The notes under the pieces were generated by a model that did no database searches, was not told the origin of the DNA, and saw nothing but the letters and a program-made list of their open reading frames with translations. A stretch of 64,000 bases of DNA from Variovorax ginsengisoli (GTDB lineage Bacteria; Pseudomonadota; Gammaproteobacteria; Burkholderiales; Burkholderiaceae_C): assembly GCF_030486595.1 (NCBI RefSeq), contig NZ_JAUJZH010000002.1, forward strand, positions 372,001 through 436,000, read 5' to 3'. The position numbers and the translations under genes were made by a program. Of the stretch, positions 48,167 to 58,799 are shown in pieces (the first letter of the stretch is position 1; each line of letters begins with the position of its first letter).

Positions 48167-48254
48167 CTCCCAAGGAGCGTTGCAGCGCCGCCGGCCGTCT
48201 GGCCGGCCGCGTCAGGCTTGGGCTTCCAGGCACTGGAGTGCAACGACGCTCGCC
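48167..48254 (+). promoter_or_regulatory. S-adenosylhomocysteine (SAH) riboswitch upstream of metH C-terminal gene
   Basis: Helix P1 is CCCAAG (48169-48174) with CTTGGG (48217-48222). The conserved core GGAGCGTTGCA (48174-48184) pairs with TGCAACG-A-CGCTC (48239-48251), as in the SAH aptamer. Inner hairpins are GCCGGCC/GGCCGGC (48190-48207) and TCCAG/CTGGA (48225-48237). A TAAAAT -10 box at 48155-48160 would start RNA near 48167, right at the aptamer. SAH riboswitches turn genes on when SAH accumulates, fitting methionine synthase. The ATG follows 26 bases later with AGGTGAG. Confidence 0.88.
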
Positions 48255-48279
48255 TGACCCCGTTTCCACAGGTGAGCCC

Positions 48280-51033
<2,754 letters not shown>

Positions 51034-51088
51034 CACGAAGCGCCGTCGCGAGCACCGCCGGCCAGCGGGAGTTCCTATTCAAAAGCTG

Positions 51089-52855
51089 ATGTTCGGGGCC
51101 GCCCACTATGCGGCGATGGCGGTCTTCGCGGTCGCCTGCTGGGGGGTCGGGCGGTCGCTGCTGGCGCGCATCGGCGCGCCAGGGCGACGCGACGCCGCGC
51201 TCGAAGCCGCGATGGCGGCCGCGGCCGGGCTCGGGCTCTATGTCTGCGTCTTCCAGGCGATCGCGATCGCCGGGCTGTTCGGCCGCGGCGCCGTCGTCGG
51301 CACGGTGGCGCTCGGCCTGCTGGCGGCCGTGCTGCAGTGGCCGGCCTGGCGGCGCGAACGCGGCCCGCGGCTGCCGTCCGAGCCCTTCGGCTTCGTCGAG
51401 AAGCTGGCGCTGGTGGCCTTCGTGCTGACGGCGCTGCCGGCCCTGGTCGAACCGCTGGCGCCGCCGGCCGCGTTCGACGAGCTGATGTACCACCTGCCCT
51501 ATGCGCGCGAAGTGCTGCAGAGCGGGCGGCTCGGCGTCCACGAGTGGCTGCGCTATCCCTGGTTTCCGTACAACTACAACCTGATCCATGCCGGCGCGCT
51601 GGCGGTCGGCGACGACGTCCTGCCGCACCTGCTGAGCGCCCTCGCGGGCTGGCTGTCGGTGGCGATGGTCTACCGGCTGGGTGCGCAGCATGCGAGCCGG
51701 CTGACCGGGCTGGCCGCGGCCGCGATCTGGCTCGGCATCGGCGACTACGAAAGCGCGCTGATCGACATCAGCGTCGCCCTCTTCGTGCTCGCCGCCTGCA
51801 CCGCCCTGTGGTGGTGGCGCGAGTCCGACGATCCGGCGCGTGGCGCGCGCTGGCTGGCGCTGGCCGCCTTCTTCCTCGGCGTCGCGGCGGGCTCCAAGTA
51901 CCAGGCCCTGACGGTGCTGCCGCTGGTGGCCGTGTTCGTGGTCCGGCGCGAGCGCCGGCTCAAGGTCTGGGCGCTGGCGCTGGTGTGCTTCCTGGTCCCC
52001 TGCATCTACTGGTATGCGCGCAACGCGGTCATGACGGGCGACCCGTTCAATCCGATCGGCGCGCGCCTGTTCGGCTTCACCAACTGGAACGCGGCCGACT
52101 ACAAGAACCAGTTCGACGACGTGCGCGCCCATGCCGCGTGGCCGAACGGCTTCCTGTGGGGCGTGCTGTTCGCGCCGTTCGCGCTGGCATGGAAGCGCTC
52201 GCCGGCGGTGCGCGCGGCGGCCGTGTTCAGCCTCTACTCGCTGGGCGTCTGGGCCCTGACCTCGCGCTATCCGCGCTACCTGGCCGCCTCGGTGCCGCTG
52301 ATCGCGCTGGTGTCGGTGGTCGGCTGGCAGGCATTGCTGGCCCGCCTGGCCGACGGGCTGCGCCGCGCGCTGCCGGCGTGGAACGCGCGCGGCCTGCTCG
52401 ACCGCGCCGGCCGCTGGCTCGGCGTGCTGCTGCTGTTGGTGGGCGTCGGCGGCTCGTTCTACATGACGCGGCGCAGCGTGGCGGCGATCGCGACCACGCC
52501 GGCCGAGCGCGCCGCCTTCCTCGACGCCCACGTGCCCGGCTATGCGGTCATGAACTACCTGCGCGAACACGCGACCGGGCGGGTCTACCAGATCGCGCTC
52601 AGCGAAGCGATCTACTATGGGCCGGCCCCGGTCTGGGGCGATGCGATCGGGCCCTGGCGCTATGCCGACTTCATCGTGCTGCCGCCGGCCGAATTCGCGC
52701 GCAAACTGCGGGGCCTTGGCTTCGAGGCGATCGCGGTCGGCGCCAGCGCCGCGCCGACGCTCGCCGCCCAGCCCGGCTTCCTTGACCATTTCGCCTTGAT
52801 GTACGAAAAAGCCGGTGCCAAGGCCTACCGCATCCTGCCTGCCAAGAATGACTGA
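51089..52855 (+). CDS. GT39/ArnT-like membrane glycosyltransferase (GtrC-like position)
   Basis: A 588-aa integral membrane protein with about ten or more helices and a periplasmic C-terminal region, of the GT-C superfamily. The first large loop holds PAAFDELMYHLPYAREVLQSGRLGVHEW, with the acidic DE pair expected of catalysis using polyprenyl-phosphate sugar, and later RNAVMTGDPFNPIGARLFGFTNW. It overlaps the GT2 gene by 8 bp. Together with that gene and gtrA it resembles the gtr glycosylation module, in which this enzyme moves the sugar to its final acceptor. Confidence 0.8.
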   Translation: MFGAAHYAAMAVFAVACWGVGRSLLARIGAPGRRDAALEAAMAAAAGLGLYVCVFQAIAIAGLFGRGAVVGTVALGLLAAVLQWPAWRRERGPRLPSEPFGFVEKLALVAFVLTALPALVEPLAPPAAFDELMYHLPYAREVLQSGRLGVHEWLRYPWFPYNYNLIHAGALAVGDDVLPHLLSALAGWLSVAMVYRLGAQHASRLTGLAAAAIWLGIGDYESALIDISVALFVLAACTALWWWRESDDPARGARWLALAAFFLGVAAGSKYQALTVLPLVAVFVVRRERRLKVWALALVCFLVPCIYWYARNAVMTGDPFNPIGARLFGFTNWNAADYKNQFDDVRAHAAWPNGFLWGVLFAPFALAWKRSPAVRAAAVFSLYSLGVWALTSRYPRYLAASVPLIALVSVVGWQALLARLADGLRRALPAWNARGLLDRAGRWLGVLLLLVGVGGSFYMTRRSVAAIATTPAERAAFLDAHVPGYAVMNYLREHATGRVYQIALSEAIYYGPAPVWGDAIGPWRYADFIVLPPAEFARKLRGLGFEAIAVGASAAPTLAAQPGFLDHFALMYEKAGAKAYRILPAKND

Positions 52856-53813
52856 ACGTTTCGACTCGAGCCCGCTGCGCATCGCCGCCGTGATCCCGTG
52901 CTTCAACGAGGCGCTGGCCATCGCGCAGGTGGTGAGCGAGTTTCAGGCGTCCCTGCCCGAGGCCGAGATCCACGTCTTCGACAACAACTCGACCGACGAC
53001 ACCGCGGCCGTGGCCCGGGCCGCCGGCGCGCGCGTGACGCACGTCCCGCTGCGCGGCAAGGGCAACGTGGCGCGGCGGATGTTCGCGGACGTCGAGGCCG
53101 ACGTCTACGTGATGGTCGACGGCGACGCCACCTACGACGTCGGCGAGGTGCGGCGGCTGATCGAACTGATGGTCGAAGGCAACCTCGACATGGTGGTCGG
53201 CTCGCGGGTCGACGACGGCGCCGACATGCAGACCTACCGGCGCGGCCACCGCTTCGGCAACGCCTTGCTGACCGGCGCGGTGGCGAGCCTCTTCGACGGC
53301 CGGATGACCGACATGCTGTCGGGCTATCGCGTCTTCTCGAGGCGCTACGCCAAGTCCTTCCCGGCATTGTCCAGGGGCTTCGAGATCGAAACCGAATTGA
53401 CAGTCCATGCGCTCGAATTGCGGATGCCCTTCGCCGAGGTCCCGATGCCCTACCGCTCGCGGCCCGAAGGCTCCGAAAGCAAGCTGTCGACCTACCGCGA
53501 CGGCTGGCGCATCCTCAAGACCATCTGCAAGCTGTTCGTGAGCGAGCGGCCGCTGCAGTTCTTCTCCAGTGCCGCGGGCCTGCTGGTGCTGCTGTCGCTG
53601 ATCCTCGCCGAGCCGCTGGTGTCCACCTACCTGAACACCGGGCTGGTGCCGCGGCAGCCGACCGCGGTGCTGGTCACCGGGATGATGCTGATGGCGATGT
53701 TGTCCTTCGTCTGCGGCGTGGTGCTGCACACCGTGACCATCGGCCGGCGCGAGGCCAAGCGGCTGTGCTACCTGGGGATTCCCGGCGTCCGCTCCGCCGC
53801 CGGCCGGCCATGA
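52848..53813 (+). CDS. Family 2 glycosyltransferase, GtrB/DPM-like
   Basis: A 321-aa GT2 enzyme: IAAVIPCFNEALAIAQVVSEFQ, FDNNSTDDTAAVARAAGA, DVYVMVDGDATYDVGEVRRL (metal-binding DGD), MTDMLSGYRVFSRRYAKSFP and two C-terminal helices (FFSSAAGLLVLLSLILAEPLVSTYL; LVTGMMLMAMLSFVCGVVLHTV). That layout is typical for GtrB and dolichol-phosphate-mannose synthase-like enzymes that put a sugar onto undecaprenyl phosphate. Coupled to both neighbours by overlapping start/stop codons. Confidence 0.9.
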   Translation: MTERFDSSPLRIAAVIPCFNEALAIAQVVSEFQASLPEAEIHVFDNNSTDDTAAVARAAGARVTHVPLRGKGNVARRMFADVEADVYVMVDGDATYDVGEVRRLIELMVEGNLDMVVGSRVDDGADMQTYRRGHRFGNALLTGAVASLFDGRMTDMLSGYRVFSRRYAKSFPALSRGFEIETELTVHALELRMPFAEVPMPYRSRPEGSESKLSTYRDGWRILKTICKLFVSERPLQFFSSAAGLLVLLSLILAEPLVSTYLNTGLVPRQPTAVLVTGMMLMAMLSFVCGVVLHTVTIGRREAKRLCYLGIPGVRSAAGRP

Positions 53814-54208
53814 AGCTCGGGCGGGAGTTCCTGTCGTTCGCGGTCGTCGGCGCGATCGGCTTCGTCGTCGACCTCGGCGTGCTCTACGTGGTGGCGCCGG
53901 CGTTCGGCTGGTATGGCGGGCGCGTGCTGTCGTTCCTCGCTGCCGCCACCGTCACCTGGGCGCTGAACCGGCGCTTCACCTTCGCCGGGAGGCATTCGGG
54001 CGCGTCGATCGGGCGCGAGTACCTGCGCTACCTGCTGACGATGATGGGGGGCGCGCTGGTCAACTACGGGGCCTACGTGCTGACCTTGCACTGGCTGGGC
54101 GGGCCGCTGGCCCCCGCGCTCGGCGTGGCGTTCGGCAGCTGCGCCGGGCTGGCGGTCAACTTCCTGACGGCGCGTTTCCTGGTGTTCGGCTCGGCGCGCG
54201 GGTCCTGA
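53810..54208 (+). CDS. gtrA: GtrA family flippase-like membrane protein
   Basis: The 132-aa protein has four helices and the GtrA pattern: FLSFAVVGAIGFVVDLGVLYVV, VLSFLAAATVTWALNRRFTFAG, YLRYLLTMMGGALVNYGAYVLTL and FGSCAGLAVNFLTARFLVFG. GtrA is thought to flip undecaprenyl-phosphate-linked sugar across the membrane. ATG 53810 overlaps the GT2 stop as ATGA. It is convergent to the enamidase gene with a 9-bp gap. Confidence 0.9.
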   Translation: MKLGREFLSFAVVGAIGFVVDLGVLYVVAPAFGWYGGRVLSFLAAATVTWALNRRFTFAGRHSGASIGREYLRYLLTMMGGALVNYGAYVLTLHWLGGPLAPALGVAFGSCAGLAVNFLTARFLVFGSARGS

Positions 54209-54217
54209 GCGCGCCGT

Positions 54218-55417
54218 TCAATGCCCGCCTGACACCACCACCGGAATCTCCGTCGCCGGCGGCGTGTTGCGGCTGCGTCCGCAGCGCACGATGCCGTCGA
54301 TCATGACCATCCCGACGCCCGGGATGTCGCCCAGCTGCACGCTCTCGAGCAGGCCGGGGGCGGGCGAGTGCTGGGCCCGGTCCATGAAGACGAAGTCGGC
54401 GTCGCGGCCGACCTCGACCAGCCCGCAGTTGAGCTTGCGGATGCGCGCCGTGTTGCCGGTCGCGAAGCAGAACACCAGCTCGGCCGGGATGTTGGCGATC
54501 GACGAGAGCATCGCCACCATGCGCAGGATGCCCAGCGGCTGCACGCCCGAGCCGGCCGGCCCATCGGTGCCGAGGATCACGCGGTGCGGGCACTTGAGGT
54601 CGAGCGCCGCCTTGGCGGCTGCGATGGCGACGCGCTCGTTGCCGTTGTGCACGATCTCGATCGCCCGCGACGACTTCTCGCACAGCTCGCACACGTGCGC
54701 CTCGGGCAGCGAGGTATGGCCGCCATTGATGTGGCCGATGATGTCGGCGTCGGCTTCGAGCACCACGTCCTTGTCGATCAGGCCCGAGCCCGGGATCGAC
54801 GGGCCGCCCGTGTGGATGGTGCTCTGGATGCCGTACTTGCGGGCCCAGGCGACCATTTCCTTGGCCTCGTAGCCGGCCTTGACCGAGCCCAGGCCCACTT
54901 CGCCGAGCAGGCCCACGCCGGCCTCGGCCAGTTCCTTGAAGTCGCTCTCGACCATGCCCTTCTCGATCACCGGCGCGCCGGCCAGCACCTTGACGCCGCC
55001 GGGGCGGAAGTTGTCGAAGGCGCGCTGCGCGGTGATGGCCAGCGCCTTCAGGCCGACGATGTCCTTGGGCCGCCCGGGCAGGTGAACCTCGCCGGCCGAG
55101 ATCATGGTCGTGACGCCGCCGTTCATGGTGGAGTCGATCCAGCCGATCTGGCCCTGGCGCGGCGTCCAGTCGCCGAACACCGGATGCACATGGCTGTCAA
55201 TCAGGCCCGGCGCGACGCAGGTCTTCTTGCAGTCGATGACGGTCTTCGCGCCTTCGAGGTCGCAGTCCTTCTCCTTGCCGACCGCGACGATCAGCCCGTC
55301 GACGACGACGATGGTGTCGGCGTCCAGGATGGGCTTGTCGATGTCGCCCGACAGCAGCAGGCCTATGTTCCGGATGACGACCTTGCCCGACTTGGCGCCG
55401 GTTGCGACTTCTGCCAT
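54218..55417 (-). CDS. Enamidase-like amidohydrolase
   Basis: A 399-aa binuclear amidohydrolase. Metal ligands can be placed: H76 and H78 in GLIDSHVHPVFGDW, E173 in LLGEVGLGSVKAG, H202 in STIHTGG, H229 in IIGHINGGH and D285 in ILGTDGPAGSGV. The bridging glutamate instead of a carbamylated lysine and the overall text match enamidase from anaerobic nicotinate degradation, which opens 1,4,5,6-tetrahydro-6-oxonicotinate. The similarity is from memory. GAGGAAAAG precedes ATG 55417. It is the last gene of the fpr-tetR-enamidase operon. Confidence 0.82.
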   Translation of the reverse strand: MAEVATGAKSGKVVIRNIGLLLSGDIDKPILDADTIVVVDGLIVAVGKEKDCDLEGAKTVIDCKKTCVAPGLIDSHVHPVFGDWTPRQGQIGWIDSTMNGGVTTMISAGEVHLPGRPKDIVGLKALAITAQRAFDNFRPGGVKVLAGAPVIEKGMVESDFKELAEAGVGLLGEVGLGSVKAGYEAKEMVAWARKYGIQSTIHTGGPSIPGSGLIDKDVVLEADADIIGHINGGHTSLPEAHVCELCEKSSRAIEIVHNGNERVAIAAAKAALDLKCPHRVILGTDGPAGSGVQPLGILRMVAMLSSIANIPAELVFCFATGNTARIRKLNCGLVEVGRDADFVFMDRAQHSPAPGLLESVQLGDIPGVGMVMIDGIVRCGRSRNTPPATEIPVVVSGGH

Positions 55418-56133
55418 TTCTTTTCCTCGTGAGTGGATTCTTCCTCGGAAGCTCCGGCATCGACGGTGCGCAGCACGGTCTCGATCACGAAGTCTTCCCA
55501 ATGCGCGACCGCCTCCGGCGTCTCCAGGGGCTCGCCGAGGAACGCGGTCAGCGTGTGCCGGTTCGACGTGTAGAAATAGCCGGTCGAGGCGATCAGCAGG
55601 TACAGGTCGCGCGGTGCCACTTCGTCGCGGAACAGCCCCTGCTGGACGCCCGCGGCGACGATCTCGCTGATGATCGAGATGGCCCGCGACGAGTATTCGC
55701 GCGCCCGCAGCGACTTGGCGATGTGCCGGCCCTTGTGCAGGTTCTCGGTGTTCAGGAGCGTGACGAACTCGGGGTTCTTGCGGTAGTAGCCGAGCACGAA
55801 GCGGATCACCGCGGTGAGCGACTCCACCGGCCGCGAGGCATCGAGGTCGATCGCGGCCTCGGCGTCGTCCATGCGCCGGTAGATGCCTTCGAGCACCGCG
55901 ATGAACAGGCCTTCCTTGCTTCCGAAGTAGTAGTAGATCATGCGGTCGTACGACTTGGCGGCCTTCGAGATCTTCTCGACGCTGCCGCCGTCGTAGCCGT
56001 ACTTCGCGAACACCTTGGTGGCCGCGCGCAGGATGCTCTCGCGGGTGGCTTGCGCCGCGGCCTCGCGCACGCCGGTGCGGCGCGTCGCGGGCTTGGGCGC
56101 GCTCTTGCGCGCGGCTGCCTTGGCCTCGGGCAT
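55363..56133 (-). CDS. TetR family regulator of the heterocycle cluster
   Basis: A 256-aa TetR protein. After a basic Ala/Lys tail (AKAAARKSAPKPATRRTGVREAAAQ), the HTH reads ESILRAATKVFAKYGYDGGSVEKISKAAKSYDRMIYYYFGSKEGLFIAVLEGIYRRMDDAE. The C-terminal domain contains VIRFVLGYYRKNPEFVTLLNTENLHKGRHI, similar to RutR-like TetR regulators. Its 3' end overlaps the enamidase gene by 55 bp in another frame, and it starts 13 bp after the fpr stop. Likely it controls the divergent promoters at 56921-57168; the ligand is unknown. Confidence 0.88.
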   Translation of the reverse strand: MPEAKAAARKSAPKPATRRTGVREAAAQATRESILRAATKVFAKYGYDGGSVEKISKAAKSYDRMIYYYFGSKEGLFIAVLEGIYRRMDDAEAAIDLDASRPVESLTAVIRFVLGYYRKNPEFVTLLNTENLHKGRHIAKSLRAREYSSRAISIISEIVAAGVQQGLFRDEVAPRDLYLLIASTGYFYTSNRHTLTAFLGEPLETPEAVAHWEDFVIETVLRTVDAGASEEESTHEEKKWQKSQPAPSRARSSSGT

Positions 56134-56146
56134 CTGCGGCTTCGCT

Positions 56147-56920
56147 CTACTTTTCGGCAAAGGCGCGCTCGACCACGTAGTCGCCCGGCGTCGAGGTATT
56201 GCCTTCCTTGAAGCCGCGGGCCTCGAGGATGTGCTTGAGGTCGACCAGCAGGCCCGGGCTGCCGCACAGCATGACGCGGTCTTCGGCGGCATTGAGCGGC
56301 GGCAGGCCGAGGTCGTCGGTGAGCTTGTTGCTTTCGATCAGCTCGGTGATCCGGCCCATGTTGCGGAACTCCTCGCGCGTCACGGTCGGGTAGTAGAGCA
56401 ACTGCTTCTCGATCATCTCGCCGAGGATCTCGTGCTTGGGCAGATGGTCGGTGACCAGGTCGTGGTAGGCCAGCTCGTCGACCTGGCGCACGCCGTGCAC
56501 CAGGACGACCTGCTCGTACTTCTCGTAGGTCTCGGGGTCGCGGATGATGCTCATGAACGGCGCCAGGCCGGTGCCGGTGCCGAACAGGTAGAGCCGCTTG
56601 CCCGGCAGCGTGTAGTCGATCAGCAGGGTGCCGGTGGGCTTGCGGCCCACGATGACCGTGTCGCCGACCTGGATGTGCTGCAGCCGGGAGGTCAGCGGGC
56701 CTTCTTCCACCTTGATGCTGAGGAACTCCAGGTGCTCCTCGTAGTTCGGGCTGACGATGCTGTAGGCCCGCAGCAGCGGCTTGTTGTTGACCTTCAGGCC
56801 GATCATCGTGAAGTGGCCGTTGGAGAAACGCAGGGCCGGATCGCGGGTGGTGGTGAAGGTGAACAGCCGGTCGGTCCAGTGGTGGACGCTGAGCACGCGT
56901 TCTTCGCTGAATGCACTCAT
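56147..56920 (-). CDS. fpr: Ferredoxin/flavodoxin-NADP+ reductase
   Basis: The 257-aa flavoenzyme moves electrons between NADPH and ferredoxin. FAD site: LLRAYSIVSPNYEEHLEFLSIKV and GPLTSRLQHIQVGDTVIVGRKPTGTLL; NADP site: LYLFGTGTGLAPFMSIIRDPETYEKYEQVVLVHGVR, and MLCGSPGLLVDLKHILEARGF. The C-terminus VERAFAEK is that of the bacterial subclass. Here it opens the operon leading to tetR and enamidase, and faces the putative ring reductase, so I infer that it supplies low-potential electrons to that enzyme through a ferredoxin encoded elsewhere. Confidence 0.92.
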   Translation of the reverse strand: MSAFSEERVLSVHHWTDRLFTFTTTRDPALRFSNGHFTMIGLKVNNKPLLRAYSIVSPNYEEHLEFLSIKVEEGPLTSRLQHIQVGDTVIVGRKPTGTLLIDYTLPGKRLYLFGTGTGLAPFMSIIRDPETYEKYEQVVLVHGVRQVDELAYHDLVTDHLPKHEILGEMIEKQLLYYPTVTREEFRNMGRITELIESNKLTDDLGLPPLNAAEDRVMLCGSPGLLVDLKHILEARGFKEGNTSTPGDYVVERAFAEK

Positions 56921-57009
56921 AAGGGTCAGGAATGGTTATGAACGAACAAGGGATGCACCAATTGTCGGCGATGCCCGCGAAAACCCCAATGCAAGCATCG
57001 GGCCCGCTT

Positions 57010-57067
57010 GCTACATTGGATCAATAAATGTAGCGTTCACCACATGAAAGTGTAGGGAATGCTACAC
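57010..57067. promoter_or_regulatory. Two TGTAGC/GCTACA dyads between fpr and the ring-reductase operon
   Basis: GCTACATT (57010-57017) and AATGTAGC (57027-57034) form a perfect 8-bp inverted repeat with a 9-bp spacer. A second dyad GTGTAG (57050-57055) and CTACAC (57062-57067) follows; its half-sites share the GTAG/CTAC core. Centres are about 36 bp apart, within the 248-bp gap between divergent operons. They are good candidates for the cluster's TetR protein. No other obvious element is visible in the rest of this gap. Confidence 0.65.
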
Positions 57068-57168
57068 AAACGTCAGTTCCAGCACAAGAGAAGGTGCCAG
57101 CGGGCGGCCGGCACAGATGTTGCACCTCCGCTCGCCTTCCCTCCCCAGACTGCCACGAGACCCCCGCG

Positions 57169-58794
57169 ATGACCGAACACACCAAGACAGATGGATTGCC
57201 CGGCATGGACATGCCGGTGGTGCCCGAAGCCCTGGGCCGCGCGCCGCTGCGCAACGAGCGCATGAGCACCAGCAAGGTCGAGTGCAACGCCTGCCCGGTG
57301 CTGTGCCAGATCTCCGACGGCCGCACCGGCGCCTGCGACCGCTACGCCAACCGCGCCGGCGTGCTGGTGCGGGTCGACCCGGTGGTGCTGTTGCGGCGCG
57401 AACTGGCGAGCGAATCGCCGGCGCTGGTGCCGTTCGCGCGCATCGGCAACGAGGTCGATGGGGGCGGGCAAGCCGAAGTGCCGGTGGCCGATGCCGACTG
57501 GGACGGCGATCTCCTGCATGCCGACGAGGTCTTCGTGACCGGCGTGGGCTCCTCCACCACTTATCCCGACTACAAGCCGGCGCCGTTCATCGTCGCCTCG
57601 AAGGCGCAGGGCGTCGACATGGTCACGGTCGTCACCGAAGGCATCTTCAGCTATTGCAGCTTCAAGGTGAAGATCGACACCGACCGCTTCCTCGGCGCCG
57701 AGCAGGCCAACGTCCGCTACAAGGGCGAGGTGGTTGGCCACGTCACCACGGCCGAATACGGCTCGCAGATGCTGTCGCTGGGTGGCGTGCACCACCTCAC
57801 GGGCGGCAGCAAGAAGGAAGGCCGCATGACCTGCGAGCTGATGCAGCTGCTGGGCAACAAGAAGGCGGTCGAATGCGTGATCGACGGCGGCGCCAGCATG
57901 GTGATCCAGGCCGGCAAGGCGCCGATCGTCAATGGCGTCGAAGAGCAGCGCATGCGCGTGGGCTGCGGCTCGGCCGCGGTCGGCATCTTCGCGCGCCAGC
58001 TGTTCGGCCACGCCGACGAGGTGGTGGTGGTCGACGACCACATCACGGGCGTGCTGACCGAGCATCAGGCCGGGCGCTGCCTCGACATGGCGCCGTCGGG
58101 CATCCAGATGCGCGGGCGCAAGTCGACGCCGGGGCGCTATTTCCAGGTCGCGAATCCGGGCAATGGCTGGGGCGGCACCGACATCGACGATCCGCTGTCG
58201 ATCATCGAGGGCTGGGAGGAGGGCGTGGCCCGGCCGGGCCTGCGCCTGCTGATGACCTCCACCACCGGCGAGCACGCGCAGTGGTATGTGCTCGACGAGC
58301 AATTGCAGCCTGTCGAGCAGCCGATGCCGGCCGAGGTGCGCCGCATCGTCGAGCGCATCGGCGAGAACTGCGAACCCTCGCTGTGCACGGTGCTGTTCCT
58401 CGGCGGCGCCGGCGGGTCCCTGCGCGCCGGCGTGACCGAGAACCCGGTGCTGCTCACGCGGGCCATCAAGCGGGCGCTGGTCAACGTGACCTGCGGCGGC
58501 GCGCCGGCCTACGTGTGGCCCGGCGGCGGCATCACGGTGATGGCCGACGTGCTGCGGATGCCCGACAACAGCTTCGGCACCGTGCCGACCCCGGCGATCG
58601 TCGCGCCCATCGAGTTCAGCATGCGGCGCGACGACTATGCCGCTCTGGGCGGCCACATGGAGCATGTGTTCTCGCTCGAACAGGCCCTGGCCCGCGGTGC
58701 CTGGCAGGACGACGGCGCCCCGCTGGCGCGCCGGTGGCTGCGCATGGATGCGGCCAATCCCTGGCCGCTGGGCCAGCCGCCGATGCTGGGTTGA
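57169..58794 (+). CDS. Iron-sulfur reductase resembling 6-hydroxynicotinate reductase
   Basis: A 541-aa cytoplasmic protein. An N-terminal cysteine cluster C39-x2-C42-x3-C46-x9-C56 (ECNACPVLCQISDGRTGACDR) should hold a [4Fe-4S] centre. The rest shows glycine-rich loops (FVTGVGSSTTYPDY at 122-135, VIDGGASMVIQAG, VGCGSAAVGIFARQLFG, LGGAGGSLRAGVTENPVLL) and seven or more further cysteines. I recall this family being annotated as 6-hydroxynicotinate reductase, a ferredoxin-dependent enzyme that partly reduces the pyridone ring. The neighbouring enamidase and fpr genes fit that role. Substrate identity is not proven. ATG 57169 lacks a strong ribosome site. Confidence 0.68.
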   Translation: MTEHTKTDGLPGMDMPVVPEALGRAPLRNERMSTSKVECNACPVLCQISDGRTGACDRYANRAGVLVRVDPVVLLRRELASESPALVPFARIGNEVDGGGQAEVPVADADWDGDLLHADEVFVTGVGSSTTYPDYKPAPFIVASKAQGVDMVTVVTEGIFSYCSFKVKIDTDRFLGAEQANVRYKGEVVGHVTTAEYGSQMLSLGGVHHLTGGSKKEGRMTCELMQLLGNKKAVECVIDGGASMVIQAGKAPIVNGVEEQRMRVGCGSAAVGIFARQLFGHADEVVVVDDHITGVLTEHQAGRCLDMAPSGIQMRGRKSTPGRYFQVANPGNGWGGTDIDDPLSIIEGWEEGVARPGLRLLMTSTTGEHAQWYVLDEQLQPVEQPMPAEVRRIVERIGENCEPSLCTVLFLGGAGGSLRAGVTENPVLLTRAIKRALVNVTCGGAPAYVWPGGGITVMADVLRMPDNSFGTVPTPAIVAPIEFSMRRDDYAALGGHMEHVFSLEQALARGAWQDDGAPLARRWLRMDAANPWPLGQPPMLG

Positions 58795-58799
58795 ATTTC

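Noticed and set aside
57169..58794. Barbiturase/cyanuric acid ring-opening amidohydrolase
   Set aside because: The N-terminal CxxC-x3-C-x9-C cluster indicates an iron-sulfur protein, and the three-fold repeat of ring-opening amidohydrolases is not seen.
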